A DNA stretch of 32,128 nt from an uncultured bacterium (GTDB lineage: Bacteria; Chloroflexota; Anaerolineae; J036; Brachytrichaceae), in contig CAIXPS010000287.1 in the NCBI GenBank assembly GCA_903921365.1, positions 1 through 32,128 of the forward strand, given 5' to 3'. This document shows, piece by piece, positions 25,999-32,128 of the stretch. The notes beneath the pieces were generated by a model that saw only the letters and a list, made by a program, of their open reading frames with translations, was not told the DNA's origin and did not search any database. The position numbers and the translations under genes were made by a program. Each line of letters opens with the position of its first letter. The stretch's first letter is position 1.

Positions 25999-26844
25999 CT
26001 AAACGCCCGCGAACGCGCTGAAACCGCCATCAACAGGGACGACAATGCCGGTGACAAATCTGGATGCATCCGACGCAAGCCAGATCAGCGTGCCGATCAG
26101 ATCCGATGGGTCGCCGAAGCGATTCATCGGCGTGTGATCGATGATCGAACGACCGCGCGCGGTTAACTCACCCGTCGCAACATCGACCAGCATGGCGCGG
26201 TTTTGTTCAGCCAGGAAAAAACCCGGGGCAATCGCGTTGACCCTGATCGCTGGCGAATACTCTTTTGCCATGTGCACTGCCAGCCAGCGCGTAAAGTTGT
26301 CAACTGCGGATTTCGCGGCGGAATAACCGATTACGCGCGTCAACGGCCGGACTGCGGACATTGACGAGATGTTGATGATGACGCCGGTTTTCTGCGCTGC
26401 CATAGATCGTCCGATCACTTGTGAGGGGATGATGGAACCTGTCAGGTTGAGGTCAAACACCGCGCGCAGCGCCTCTGGATCCAAGTCAAAGAAGCTTTGT
26501 TTTGGGTTAGTGATGGCGCCGGGTCTATTGCCGCCGGCCGCGTTCACCAGGATATCGATTTGACCCCAGCGCGCCAATACGGCTGCTGCAGCACGTTCCA
26601 CTTCATCTGTGTGCGTCACGTCTGCGCCCAATCCCATCGCAACATCATCTGATGAAACTGTCTGTGAACCCTTCAGGATGCCTTGGGCAGCCAGGATGCC
26701 TTGGGCAGCTTTCCGGGCTTTGTCCGGATCGCGTCCGACGATACACACGCGCGCGCCGGCGTCGACCAATCCCTGAGCCATCCCTGTGCCGAGCGTCCCA
26801 CTGCCGCCTGTGATCAGCGCCACTTTCCCGTTCAATTGAAACAT
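25999..26844 (-). CDS. SDR oxidoreductase, probable fructuronate reductase
   Basis: A short-chain dehydrogenase of 281 aa. It has the cofactor motif TGGSGTLG (12-19), NAAG (101-104), and the catalytic Ser (161)-Tyr (174)-Lys (178) set in ISSMSA and YSAAK, ending VPVDGGFSAFAGV. It lies just downstream of uxaE on the same strand, and SDR-type D-mannonate oxidoreductases (fructuronate reductases) are known beside uxaE in bacteria such as Thermotoga, so reduction of fructuronate to mannonate is the best guess. The Met at 26844 is preferred because GGAG (26854-26857) lies 9 bases before it. An exact 18-base tandem duplication adds a second AAQGIL at residues 52-57. Confidence 0.85.
   Translation of the reverse strand: MFQLNGKVALITGGSGTLGTGMAQGLVDAGARVCIVGRDPDKARKAAQGILAAQGILKGSQTVSSDDVAMGLGADVTHTDEVERAAAAVLARWGQIDILVNAAGGNRPGAITNPKQSFFDLDPEALRAVFDLNLTGSIIPSQVIGRSMAAQKTGVIINISSMSAVRPLTRVIGYSAAKSAVDNFTRWLAVHMAKEYSPAIRVNAIAPGFFLAEQNRAMLVDVATGELTARGRSIIDHTPMNRFGDPSDLIGTLIWLASDASRFVTGIVVPVDGGFSAFAGV
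26674..26709 (-). repeat. Perfect 18-base tandem duplication inside the SDR gene
   Basis: CAGGATGCCTTGGGCAGC occurs twice in a row (26674-26691 and 26692-26709) with no mismatch. It encodes AAQGIL twice in the helix after the NAD-binding motif. Perfect identity implies a recent slippage event. The frame is kept. Confidence 0.9.
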
Positions 26845-26863
26845 TGCTTTGTGCTCCATATTG

Positions 26864-28447
26864 TCAATTACAGAAACTTTCGAGATGATGCATAAAGTGC
26901 CGCTGCAAATCTGCGTAGTGCATTTCCTCGTTTTGCCTCAGGACCGTTTTGATGTCGGCGCCATATCTTGAAAGAATCGATCCGAAGCAAACGTGCAGCA
27001 TCTGGCGCGCGTCAAACTGATCAAGCACCGTTTGCGGATCGCTAACGCCGCTTAGCTGGTTATCCGGCGCTTTCGCGGGGTCTGCTGAGACATGATAGGA
27101 AGCGCGGTCTTCGGGGTAACGCTCATAGGCTAATGCGTATATGTCTTTGAAGAGAGTGCTATTGGCGCGAGCCACAGTCCGCAGTGCTTCAAGATAACTC
27201 GTCCCTGCGGTTTTAAGATGCACATACATCTCGTGCCCAGCATGCTGCGCCACCAGCGGGTATATGCTGAACTTATCGGAACCAGAATGGATGCTTAGCT
27301 TATACGGCCCCCATTCCCGGGCGATTTGCGCATGTCCCGAACAGTCCCTGTCAAATGCTTCTAGATCGCCGATATAGTCGACGCCTTTCTCGAAGCGCCC
27401 GACAAAGCGGGGAGCGAGGCTGACCCATTCAACGGAGAGACGGCGAAGTTCCCCAGCGATCATAGTGTGCTCGGCGTGGGTTGTCGGCTGCTCTGTTTCA
27501 TCTACCGACACTTCAACCTCAAACTGTTGGGCAAGCCTCCCGTTCATCTGCGACTTGAGATAGCGATACAGGGTCGCCACATGCGCGATAGCGCGACCAT
27601 ATTTGACAAAGGCCCGCTGCACGATTGCGGGTTCGAATCGCGGCGTGTAACGAGCCAACGTCTCAGAAGAGGTGGTTTCCAGATCGCCCCATGGCAGATC
27701 ATCAAACGCAGACGTGGAATAGGTGTTATTCACGTAAGCGCCTGGGTCGAACGTATAGAACGTAAAGCCAGCCGCGACGCATCGGTCAATGTCTTCGGTG
27801 GTTTTCAAGTGGTCGGCGTCTGCGCCAAAACCCGCTTGCCAGCCCTCCTCGAACGCGCCCCACATGGCGTCATCCATGACATCGGTCGGCGTGCGGTTTG
27901 TCCGCGCCATTTCTCGGATCGACTGTTGCGCCAAGATAGGAGCAATCCCACTGCTCGGATGCCAAGCGCCCGTGGGGCTGAGACGGACGGCGCGTAGATG
28001 GCCGGGGGTGGCGAGGCCAAGCCGGTCGCCACATCCGACGGTTGTGCGCGTGCCGAATGTGACTGGAGTCAGCCAGTCGAATTGTTCGCGCAGGAACGCG
28101 GCTGTACTGCTGGAAACGGGCAGCAGCGTGAGCTGCAGGTCTTGCCCGTCATACGATACCGACCGTGACTCGCTGTTGTCAGGCACATCAGTAACTGGTT
28201 CTGTCCCGATTATCGCCAGTTTTTTCTGCAAGCCTTCACGAATCAGGGAGTACACGCCGCCCTGGCCTAACGTGATTGACCGCGGGTACACATACGCGCC
28301 AGTAATGGCGCCTAATTCAGCCGCGATGCCTGAGGCAACTGACTCTTCAAGCGGTTCCGCCGTCCCACGAGCGCTTGGCATCAAAGCAGTAGGCTGACTG
28401 CCCGAACCGTTGGCTTTGGTATGGTCTGCGAACTCTATTAATCTCAT
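26864..28447 (-). CDS. uxaE: Tagaturonate/fructuronate epimerase
   Basis: A 527-aa protein of the UxaE family, which interconverts D-tagaturonate and D-fructuronate in hexuronate breakdown. Recognisable stretches are VGCGDRLGLATPGHL, IAPILAQQSIREM, FTFYTFDPGAYVN, KLSIHSGSDKFSIYP and HLKTAGTSYLEALR. Many conserved His and Asp residues suit its metal dependence. Two dispersed repeats lie inside: near residues 21-29 (ALMPSARGT) and near 157-165 (SPTGAWHPS, between GHLRAVR and IAPILAQQ, adjacent to conserved sequence). The gene ends 19 bases before the SDR start, so the two form an operon. Upstream AAGGG supports the start. Downstream enzymes UxuA, KdgK and KdgA are not in the window. Confidence 0.92.
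   Translation of the reverse strand: MRLIEFADHTKANGSGSQPTALMPSARGTAEPLEESVASGIAAELGAITGAYVYPRSITLGQGGVYSLIREGLQKKLAIIGTEPVTDVPDNSESRSVSYDGQDLQLTLLPVSSSTAAFLREQFDWLTPVTFGTRTTVGCGDRLGLATPGHLRAVRLSPTGAWHPSSGIAPILAQQSIREMARTNRTPTDVMDDAMWGAFEEGWQAGFGADADHLKTTEDIDRCVAAGFTFYTFDPGAYVNNTYSTSAFDDLPWGDLETTSSETLARYTPRFEPAIVQRAFVKYGRAIAHVATLYRYLKSQMNGRLAQQFEVEVSVDETEQPTTHAEHTMIAGELRRLSVEWVSLAPRFVGRFEKGVDYIGDLEAFDRDCSGHAQIAREWGPYKLSIHSGSDKFSIYPLVAQHAGHEMYVHLKTAGTSYLEALRTVARANSTLFKDIYALAYERYPEDRASYHVSADPAKAPDNQLSGVSDPQTVLDQFDARQMLHVCFGSILSRYGADIKTVLRQNEEMHYADLQRHFMHHLESFCN
27953..27979 (+). repeat. In-frame palindromic dispersed repeat, 27-base unit, copy 6
   Basis: GCTCGGATGCCAAGC followed by GCCCGTGGGGCT matches the 27-base unit with a few substitutions. 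In uxaE it is read on the minus strand as SPTGAWHPS, a register different from copies 2 and 5, which have the same orientation relative to their genes. It separates GHLRAVR from IAPILAQQSIRE, two conserved UxaE segments. Confidence 0.8.
28361..28387 (-). repeat. In-frame palindromic dispersed repeat, 27-base unit, copy 7
   Basis: On the minus strand it starts GCTTTGATGCCAAGC and ends CGTGGGACG, matching the 27-base unit with three substitutions. It is read as ALMPSARGT near the uxaE N-terminus, in the same register as copy 4 in the GH32-like gene. Copies 6 and 7 in one gene have opposite orientations. Confidence 0.88.
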
Positions 28448-28531
28448 TTATTCTTGTCCCTTATGAATGAGACAAGTTTAGGCCAAAACCAGAAAATGGT
28501 ATTAATCACCAACAACACGGCATCAACCAGG

Positions 28532-29749
28532 TTATTCGAGAGTATTCATCTGAATCACACCGCGCCTGCCATTCACCCGCCAATCAGGATCCTGTTGTGT
28601 CAGGCGCTCAGCGGCGCCTTCTGGCAGACCAACGATGATCTCAGCTTTAAGTGTGCGCAAGGCAACGAACGGCGCAGGGAAGTAATCGGTCGCTTTAGCA
28701 AATGAAGTTGCCGGCAGCCAGCAGGCGTCGCTCAGCAAGCGCCGGTAATTGGCATCCCCCTTGAGAATCACGAGATTGGCTCTGCCTAAACTCGCCCGCA
28801 GATCAGGTGGCATCTGCGCGTAAAAAAGGCATGTGGTGAAGAACCAGTGTGAGGTCAAGACAAGCCTGCCCGCATCTATGTAATGTTCCAATCGCATTCC
28901 CAAACTGTGAAGCGGCTCAGGGCTCTTCTGCATGACAGCAATAGTTGAGCGCATATCGCTCACCATCGCATCCGACACGAAAAATGGCTGTTCTTTCAGG
29001 ACCATCTCAACTCGCTCTACAAGCCCACAGCTCAATAACTCGTCGACCAGCGCCAGATCCATGAGTAACTCGGTGCCTGCGTTGTCCGTGATCACTGTGA
29101 CCTGGCGACACGCTGGCGAGAGAAGCTTATCAAGCACTATTGCGCTGTCGTCTACCAGCAGGTTGGCCGATGGCTCGGCGTCCCACATAACACCCGCAGT
29201 GCCAAGCGTGTTGGCGACGTTGTAACTCAGGTCCGTGCGATTACCCCACAGGCTATTATGTAGTAACGCCGTTATACGCGCCGGTTGTTCCTGGGGTAGG
29301 GCGGTGAGTTTTATCGCCAGAGTGTGCGGCGCAGCGTCAGGCGCAAGTTCAGACATCTTTTGTGGCGTATACGGGTCGATCAGATATCGTTCGCCAGGCT
29401 GGAAGTAATGACAGGCTTCCAGAACCCGCCGGTAGAAATAAGACTCGGCCCAGTACCACGGCGCTTCCAACCAGGATTTCCCAATCCACGGCTCCGAAGC
29501 CGTGTTCCAGAACATTTGATCTATTGCCTGTTCGGTGATTGGGTTTATATGCCCGGACATGATCTCATTGCGCAGTGAGCGCATCGCTGAAAGAACCTCA
29601 CTCGGAAACCGGTTTAGTTCCACGATCTCGTCAAGAATGCGGGGAACGCGCACTTTGAAGGTGTTATGGGCGAAAGAACCAGGTTCGGAGGTCATCAGTG
29701 GCCCTGGGTGTTTGAGCGAACTGATCGTAGTTGCGGGTATATGAAACAT
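28532..29749 (-). CDS. ARMT1/DUF89-family damage-control phosphatase-like protein
   Basis: A 405-aa protein of the DUF89/ARMT1 family, metal-dependent enzymes that remove phosphate from damaged or excess phosphometabolites such as fructose phosphates. Two signatures stand out: VTVITDNAGTELLMDLAL (217-234), with the metal-binding Asp-Asn, and VILKGDANYRRLL (327-339), followed by PFVALRTLKAE. The Met at 29749 gives the usual N-terminus; a longer frame upstream runs through palindromic promoter DNA and is unlikely to be translated. It is the first gene before uxaE and the SDR on the same strand, 84 bases from uxaE, so it may clear sugar phosphates in this pathway. Catalytic function is inferred from family only. 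Confidence 0.85.
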   Translation of the reverse strand: MFHIPATTISSLKHPGPLMTSEPGSFAHNTFKVRVPRILDEIVELNRFPSEVLSAMRSLRNEIMSGHINPITEQAIDQMFWNTASEPWIGKSWLEAPWYWAESYFYRRVLEACHYFQPGERYLIDPYTPQKMSELAPDAAPHTLAIKLTALPQEQPARITALLHNSLWGNRTDLSYNVANTLGTAGVMWDAEPSANLLVDDSAIVLDKLLSPACRQVTVITDNAGTELLMDLALVDELLSCGLVERVEMVLKEQPFFVSDAMVSDMRSTIAVMQKSPEPLHSLGMRLEHYIDAGRLVLTSHWFFTTCLFYAQMPPDLRASLGRANLVILKGDANYRRLLSDACWLPATSFAKATDYFPAPFVALRTLKAEIIVGLPEGAAERLTQQDPDWRVNGRRGVIQMNTLE

Positions 29750-29795
29750 GAGTGTTGGGGTTTCCTTTTTGTAGATATGTGCACAAGGATAACAG

Positions 29796-29830
29796 TTGCG
29801 CAGTGAAAGTGTGCGCTCCACACTGCGCAA
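29796..29830. promoter_or_regulatory. Inverted repeat upstream of the ARMT1-like gene
   Basis: TTGCGCAGTG (29796-29805) and CACTGCGCAA (29821-29830) are perfect 10-base arms with a 15-base spacer. They lie in the gap between divergent genes (29749 minus, 29910 plus). It may be a two-half-site operator or an RNA hairpin in the ARMT1 leader. Confidence 0.5.
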
Positions 29831-29838
29831 TGAAGGTT

Positions 29839-29873
29839 ATAACGAACGATAATCATACATTATCGTTCGTTAT
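29839..29873. promoter_or_regulatory. 14-base-arm perfect palindrome, probable operator
   Basis: ATAACGAACGATAA (29839-29852) and TTATCGTTCGTTAT (29860-29873) are perfect 14-base arms with a 7-base spacer, in the divergent promoter region. CGAACG-containing palindromes resemble operators of DeoR-type sugar regulators such as GlpR, but this is only a resemblance. It is placed to control the hexuronate operon, the pentapeptide-MFS pair, or both. Its length and perfection make chance unlikely. Confidence 0.6.
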
Positions 29874-29909
29874 ATACGTGATTTATTCTGAAGTATCATT
29901 TCTCATCGA

Positions 29910-30503
29910 ATGAAACACATGACTTCGTTTCGGCATCCAGGGTTAGGCTTATGGAGTGACACCAAGGCTTGGTTATCGCTTCTGATCATACCGGCAGGAC
30001 TGGCTATCGGCATCTTTTTATTTAGCCGGGCAAATCGTAAATCGCAACGTGAAACCGCCAGCCAACGAGAGAAGATATATCGGGATATAGCATCGGATAG
30101 AGCGCAGGAAGCCTTGTTGCAATCCTACCTTGATCGGATGACGGATCTGCTTCTAGAGAACCATCTACGTGATTCTGGCAAGGATTCCGAAGTGCTGGCC
30201 GTCGCTAAAGCCTGGACAGTCACTGTACTGCGAAGATTAGACCAGACGCGCACAACAAGCCTGCTGACGTTCCTGACGGAATCTAAGCTGATAAGCACAC
30301 AGGATACGATACGGTTGCTGAAGGGCACTGACCTGAGTGGGGCCGACCTGCGCAGCGCCGATCTACGTGGGGCAGACTTGCGTGAGACGGACCTGAGCAT
30401 GGCCAGGTATGATGCCAACACCCGATGGCCTGAAGGTTTCACACCACCGTCTGAAGCGGTCAGGATCGAGAACAGCGAAGGGGAAAATTCAATCACCATA
30501 TGA
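29910..30503 (+). CDS. Membrane-anchored pentapeptide-repeat protein
   Basis: A 197-aa protein with one membrane helix near the N-terminus (about residues 20-38, AWLSLLIIPAGLAIGIFLF). A charged, probably helical stretch (about 40-85) and a helical domain follow, then a short pentapeptide array (about 140-165) of A(D/N)Lxx units: GADLRSADLRGADLR. The close YDANTRWPEGFTPP is common in such proteins. Five or six repeats are too few for a DNA-mimic quadrilateral helix like Qnr, so an adaptor or sensor role is more likely; function unknown. It overlaps the next MFS gene by 4 bases (ATGA), so the two are coupled. Confidence 0.75.
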   Translation: MKHMTSFRHPGLGLWSDTKAWLSLLIIPAGLAIGIFLFSRANRKSQRETASQREKIYRDIASDRAQEALLQSYLDRMTDLLLENHLRDSGKDSEVLAVAKAWTVTVLRRLDQTRTTSLLTFLTESKLISTQDTIRLLKGTDLSGADLRSADLRGADLRETDLSMARYDANTRWPEGFTPPSEAVRIENSEGENSITI

Positions 30504-31769
30504 AGGCGACGAATGCCACATCTCTCTCGCTGCAATTACGCCTGGCTAAGTTAGGCGCGGGGTTCAACGCATTGCGGTATCGTAACTACCGGCTGTACTG
30601 GGTCGGCCAGTTGATTTCAATCATCGGCACCTGGATGCAGTCCACTGCCCAGGCGTGGCTGGTTTTTCAAATGACTGGTTCCGCATTTTCGCTGGGGCTT
30701 GTTACGACATTACAGTTTCTGCCGGTAATGCTCTTCTCACTCATCGGCGGTGTCATTGTCGACCGCCTGCCCAAGCGCCGGCTGATGATGATCACCCAGT
30801 CTCTCCTGCTCATCCAGGCAGCCATTTTCGGCGGACTGGTTGCATCCGGGGCAATACAGATCTGGCATATTTATCTCCTGGCCGCTTTGCAGGGGATGGT
30901 GAATGTTGTCGATAATCCCGCGCGCCAGGCATTCCCGATCGAACTCGTCGCGCGGGAAGACACCGGGAATGCTGTCGCCCTGAATTCGATGCTTTTTAAC
31001 GGCGCCCGCATTATCGGCCCCGCGATTGCGGGTATTGTCATCGCCACTGCCGGCGTGGCCCCGGCGCTGTTTCTGAATGCCGTCAGCTTCATCGCTGTCA
31101 TTTTTGCATTGGCTATGATGAATCCCAAAGGCTTCTATGTGCGCCCGGTACGCCAAAAACAAGCTGCTCTCAGCGACCTGGTTGAAGGTCTCTCCTATGC
31201 GCGCCGAAGCACCGTAGTGCTCACCATACTCATCGTCATTGGAGTTATCGGCACATTCGGATACAACTTCAGCACAGTGCTGCCGTTGATAGGTGGTTTT
31301 GTTCTGCATACTTGGCGCAGCCGGCTTCGGCGCATTATCGACTGCGTTGGGAATTGGTTCTTTCGCAGGGGCATTGTTTGTCGCTTATGCCCGGAACATA
31401 TCCATCAGGCGCCTTTTCATTGGTTCAACCGCCTTCAGTCTGCTGCTAGGAGCATTATCACTCTCCAATGCATTCATACTGTCGGAAGGGATACTAATCG
31501 TCCTGGGATTTGCTGGTATTCTGTTCACTACCACCGCCAACACGCTACTGCAAACCAGTGTGCCTGATGAATTGCGCGGCAGGATAATGAGCCTTTATGT
31601 TCTTCTATTCATCGGCAGCACACCCATAGGCGCTTTTTTAACCGGCACTCTCGCGACTGCCATCGGTGTGCAGGCAGCATTGGCAATCGAAGCTGGCGTG
31701 TGCATCATTGGCCTGGCAATAGCCTTGGTCTACTATCGGACACACATTGCGCGCACCCAACCTTCCTGA
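30500..31769 (+). pseudogene. MFS transporter (EntS-like), frameshifted
   Basis: A major facilitator of the MFS_3/EntS type, about 423 aa if repaired. The N-terminal half runs from MKATNATS through RNYRLYWVGQLISIIGTWMQ, motif A-like GGVIVDRLPKRR, and on to NFSTVLPLIGGFVLH. At about 31308-31313 the frame shifts by one base: the frame above continues as TWRSRLRR to a stop at 31567, while the natural continuation (GAAGFGALSTALGIGSFAGA) lies in another frame to 31769. One extra base in CATACTTGG explains it. The second half is otherwise intact (helices 8-12), so the break is recent or a sequencing error. Programmed frameshifting is less likely because no slippery heptamer is present. Confidence 0.85.
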
Positions 31770-31829
31770 TAGTCAAACCCCATTAGGATTGATAATGAAG
31801 CGAACGATACTGCTTGGAGTACCTTTGGT

Positions 31830-32128
31830 ATGGCGGCAAAAACTGCTTTGAGTCCCCATGGGATTGCTTTGAATCCCAGTGGGGCTGCTTTGAGTCCCCA
31901 TGGGGCGGATTTAGTGACTGAACGCGCTACGCGGGCGCGCCGGTATGTGGAGGCATCCAAATCGGAGAACACGCGCCGCTCGTACGAGTCGCACATGAAC
32001 GATTTCAAGGCGTTTTGCGCTGAACGCGGCTACGCTGCGCTCCCTGCCCTTCCCGCTGCTGTCGTGGACTACCTTACCTTCCTGGCAGATATCGGCGCGA
32101 AGTTTTCAACCATTCAGGTAAAGGCGTC
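31830..32128 (+). CDS. Probable tyrosine recombinase, N-terminal part (cut by window edge)
   Basis: An open frame running off the window (99 codons visible). After the repeat-encoded N-terminus it reads RYVEASKSENTRRSYESHMN, then FKAFCAERGYAALPALPAAVVDYLTFLA. This is the pattern of the SAM-like core-binding domain of phage-type integrases: a helix with N-T-R-R-Y, then FxxFC and a helix with VVxYLxxLA. The catalytic domain would lie beyond the window. The only ATG that fits is 31830, with GGAG at 31816-31819; there is no other start after the in-frame stop at 31770. Residues 5-26 are entirely encoded by three 21-base dispersed repeat units. Confidence 0.78.
   Translation, partial: MAAKTALSPHGIALNPSGAALSPHGADLVTERATRARRYVEASKSENTRRSYESHMNDFKAFCAERGYAALPALPAAVVDYLTFLADIGAKFSTIQVKA
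31845..31907 (+). repeat. In-frame palindromic dispersed repeat, three 21-base units, copy 8
   Basis: Three consecutive 21-base units (31845-31865, 31866-31886, 31887-31907), each starting GCTTTGA and containing CCC...TGGG, form the N-terminal peptide TALSPHGIALNPSGAALSPHGA-type segment of the recombinase. A more decayed unit, GCTTGGAGTACC, lies just upstream at 31812-31832 and includes the ribosome-binding site and the start codon. AGTCCCCATGGGG in the third unit is nearly a perfect palindrome. Confidence 0.88.

Noticed and set aside
27627-27645. GGTTCGAATC resembling a tRNA T-loop
   Set aside because: It lies inside uxaE, encodes the conserved reading RFEP, and no acceptor, D or anticodon stems surround it.
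29202-29219. GTGCCAAGCGTG in the ARMT1-like gene as a repeat copy
   Set aside because: Only the GCCAAGCG core matches, and the protein there reads as ordinary family sequence.
31293-31567. Programmed frameshift in the MFS gene
   Set aside because: No slippery heptamer or downstream pseudoknot is visible; a simple one-base insertion or sequencing error explains it better.

Overview
The window reads as chromosomal DNA of a free-living heterotrophic bacterium of moderate GC content, most likely a member of the Chloroflexota. That placement is an inference from gene content and from the style of the intergenic repeats; there is no rRNA or other phylogenetic marker. No rRNA, tRNA or CRISPR array was found.

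Layout. (1) 203-5658, plus strand: an efflux block of two translationally coupled ABC exporter half-transporters (a heterodimer with one degenerate ATP site) followed by a 14-helix DHA2-type MFS pump. (2) 5677-8881, minus strand: a phytanoyl-CoA dioxygenase-like enzyme and an ethanolamine ammonia-lyase in which EutB and EutC are fused into one chain. (3) 9125-12253, plus strand: a secreted beta-helix protein with seven InlB-type B-repeats. (4) 12647-21530, minus strand: alpha-L-fucosidase, a glycyl radical enzyme with its activase, two Gfo/Idh/MocA-type oxidoreductases (one fused to a ThuA domain) and a mutarotase-like protein. (5) 21654-25996, plus strand, divergent from (4): an overlapping operon of a GH32-like glycosidase, a BadF/NAGK-type sugar kinase, NanE epimerase and a uroporphyrinogen-decarboxylase-like protein. 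(6) 25999-29749, minus strand: an ARMT1/DUF89-like protein, UxaE (tagaturonate/fructuronate epimerase) and an SDR that probably reduces fructuronate. (7) 29910-31769, plus strand: a membrane-anchored pentapeptide protein coupled to a frameshifted MFS transporter. (8) 31830-end: the N-terminus of a probable tyrosine recombinase, cut off by the window edge.

Blocks 4 to 6 look like a carbohydrate island: glycosidases release sugars, the kinase and NanE handle amino sugars, UxaE plus the SDR handle hexuronates, and the Gfo/Idh, ThuA and glycyl radical enzymes act on oxidised or unusual sugars. The actual substrates are not visible, and no sugar importer lies in the window.

The most unusual feature is a family of short palindromic repeats inserted inside protein-coding genes. 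Units are 21 or 27 bases long, both multiples of three, and occur singly or as head-to-tail arrays of two or three. Clear copies lie in the first ABC gene, twice in the GH32-like gene, in the sugar kinase, twice in uxaE, and as a triple array forming the N-terminus of the recombinase. They occur in both orientations and are read in different frames, yet never break the host reading frame. This is the behaviour expected of selfish coding-sequence elements, comparable in principle to the Rickettsia palindromic elements but with a different sequence. A second, unrelated inverted-repeat element occurs at 12362-12601 and at 6631-6721, where its end supplies the stop codon of the eutBC fusion.
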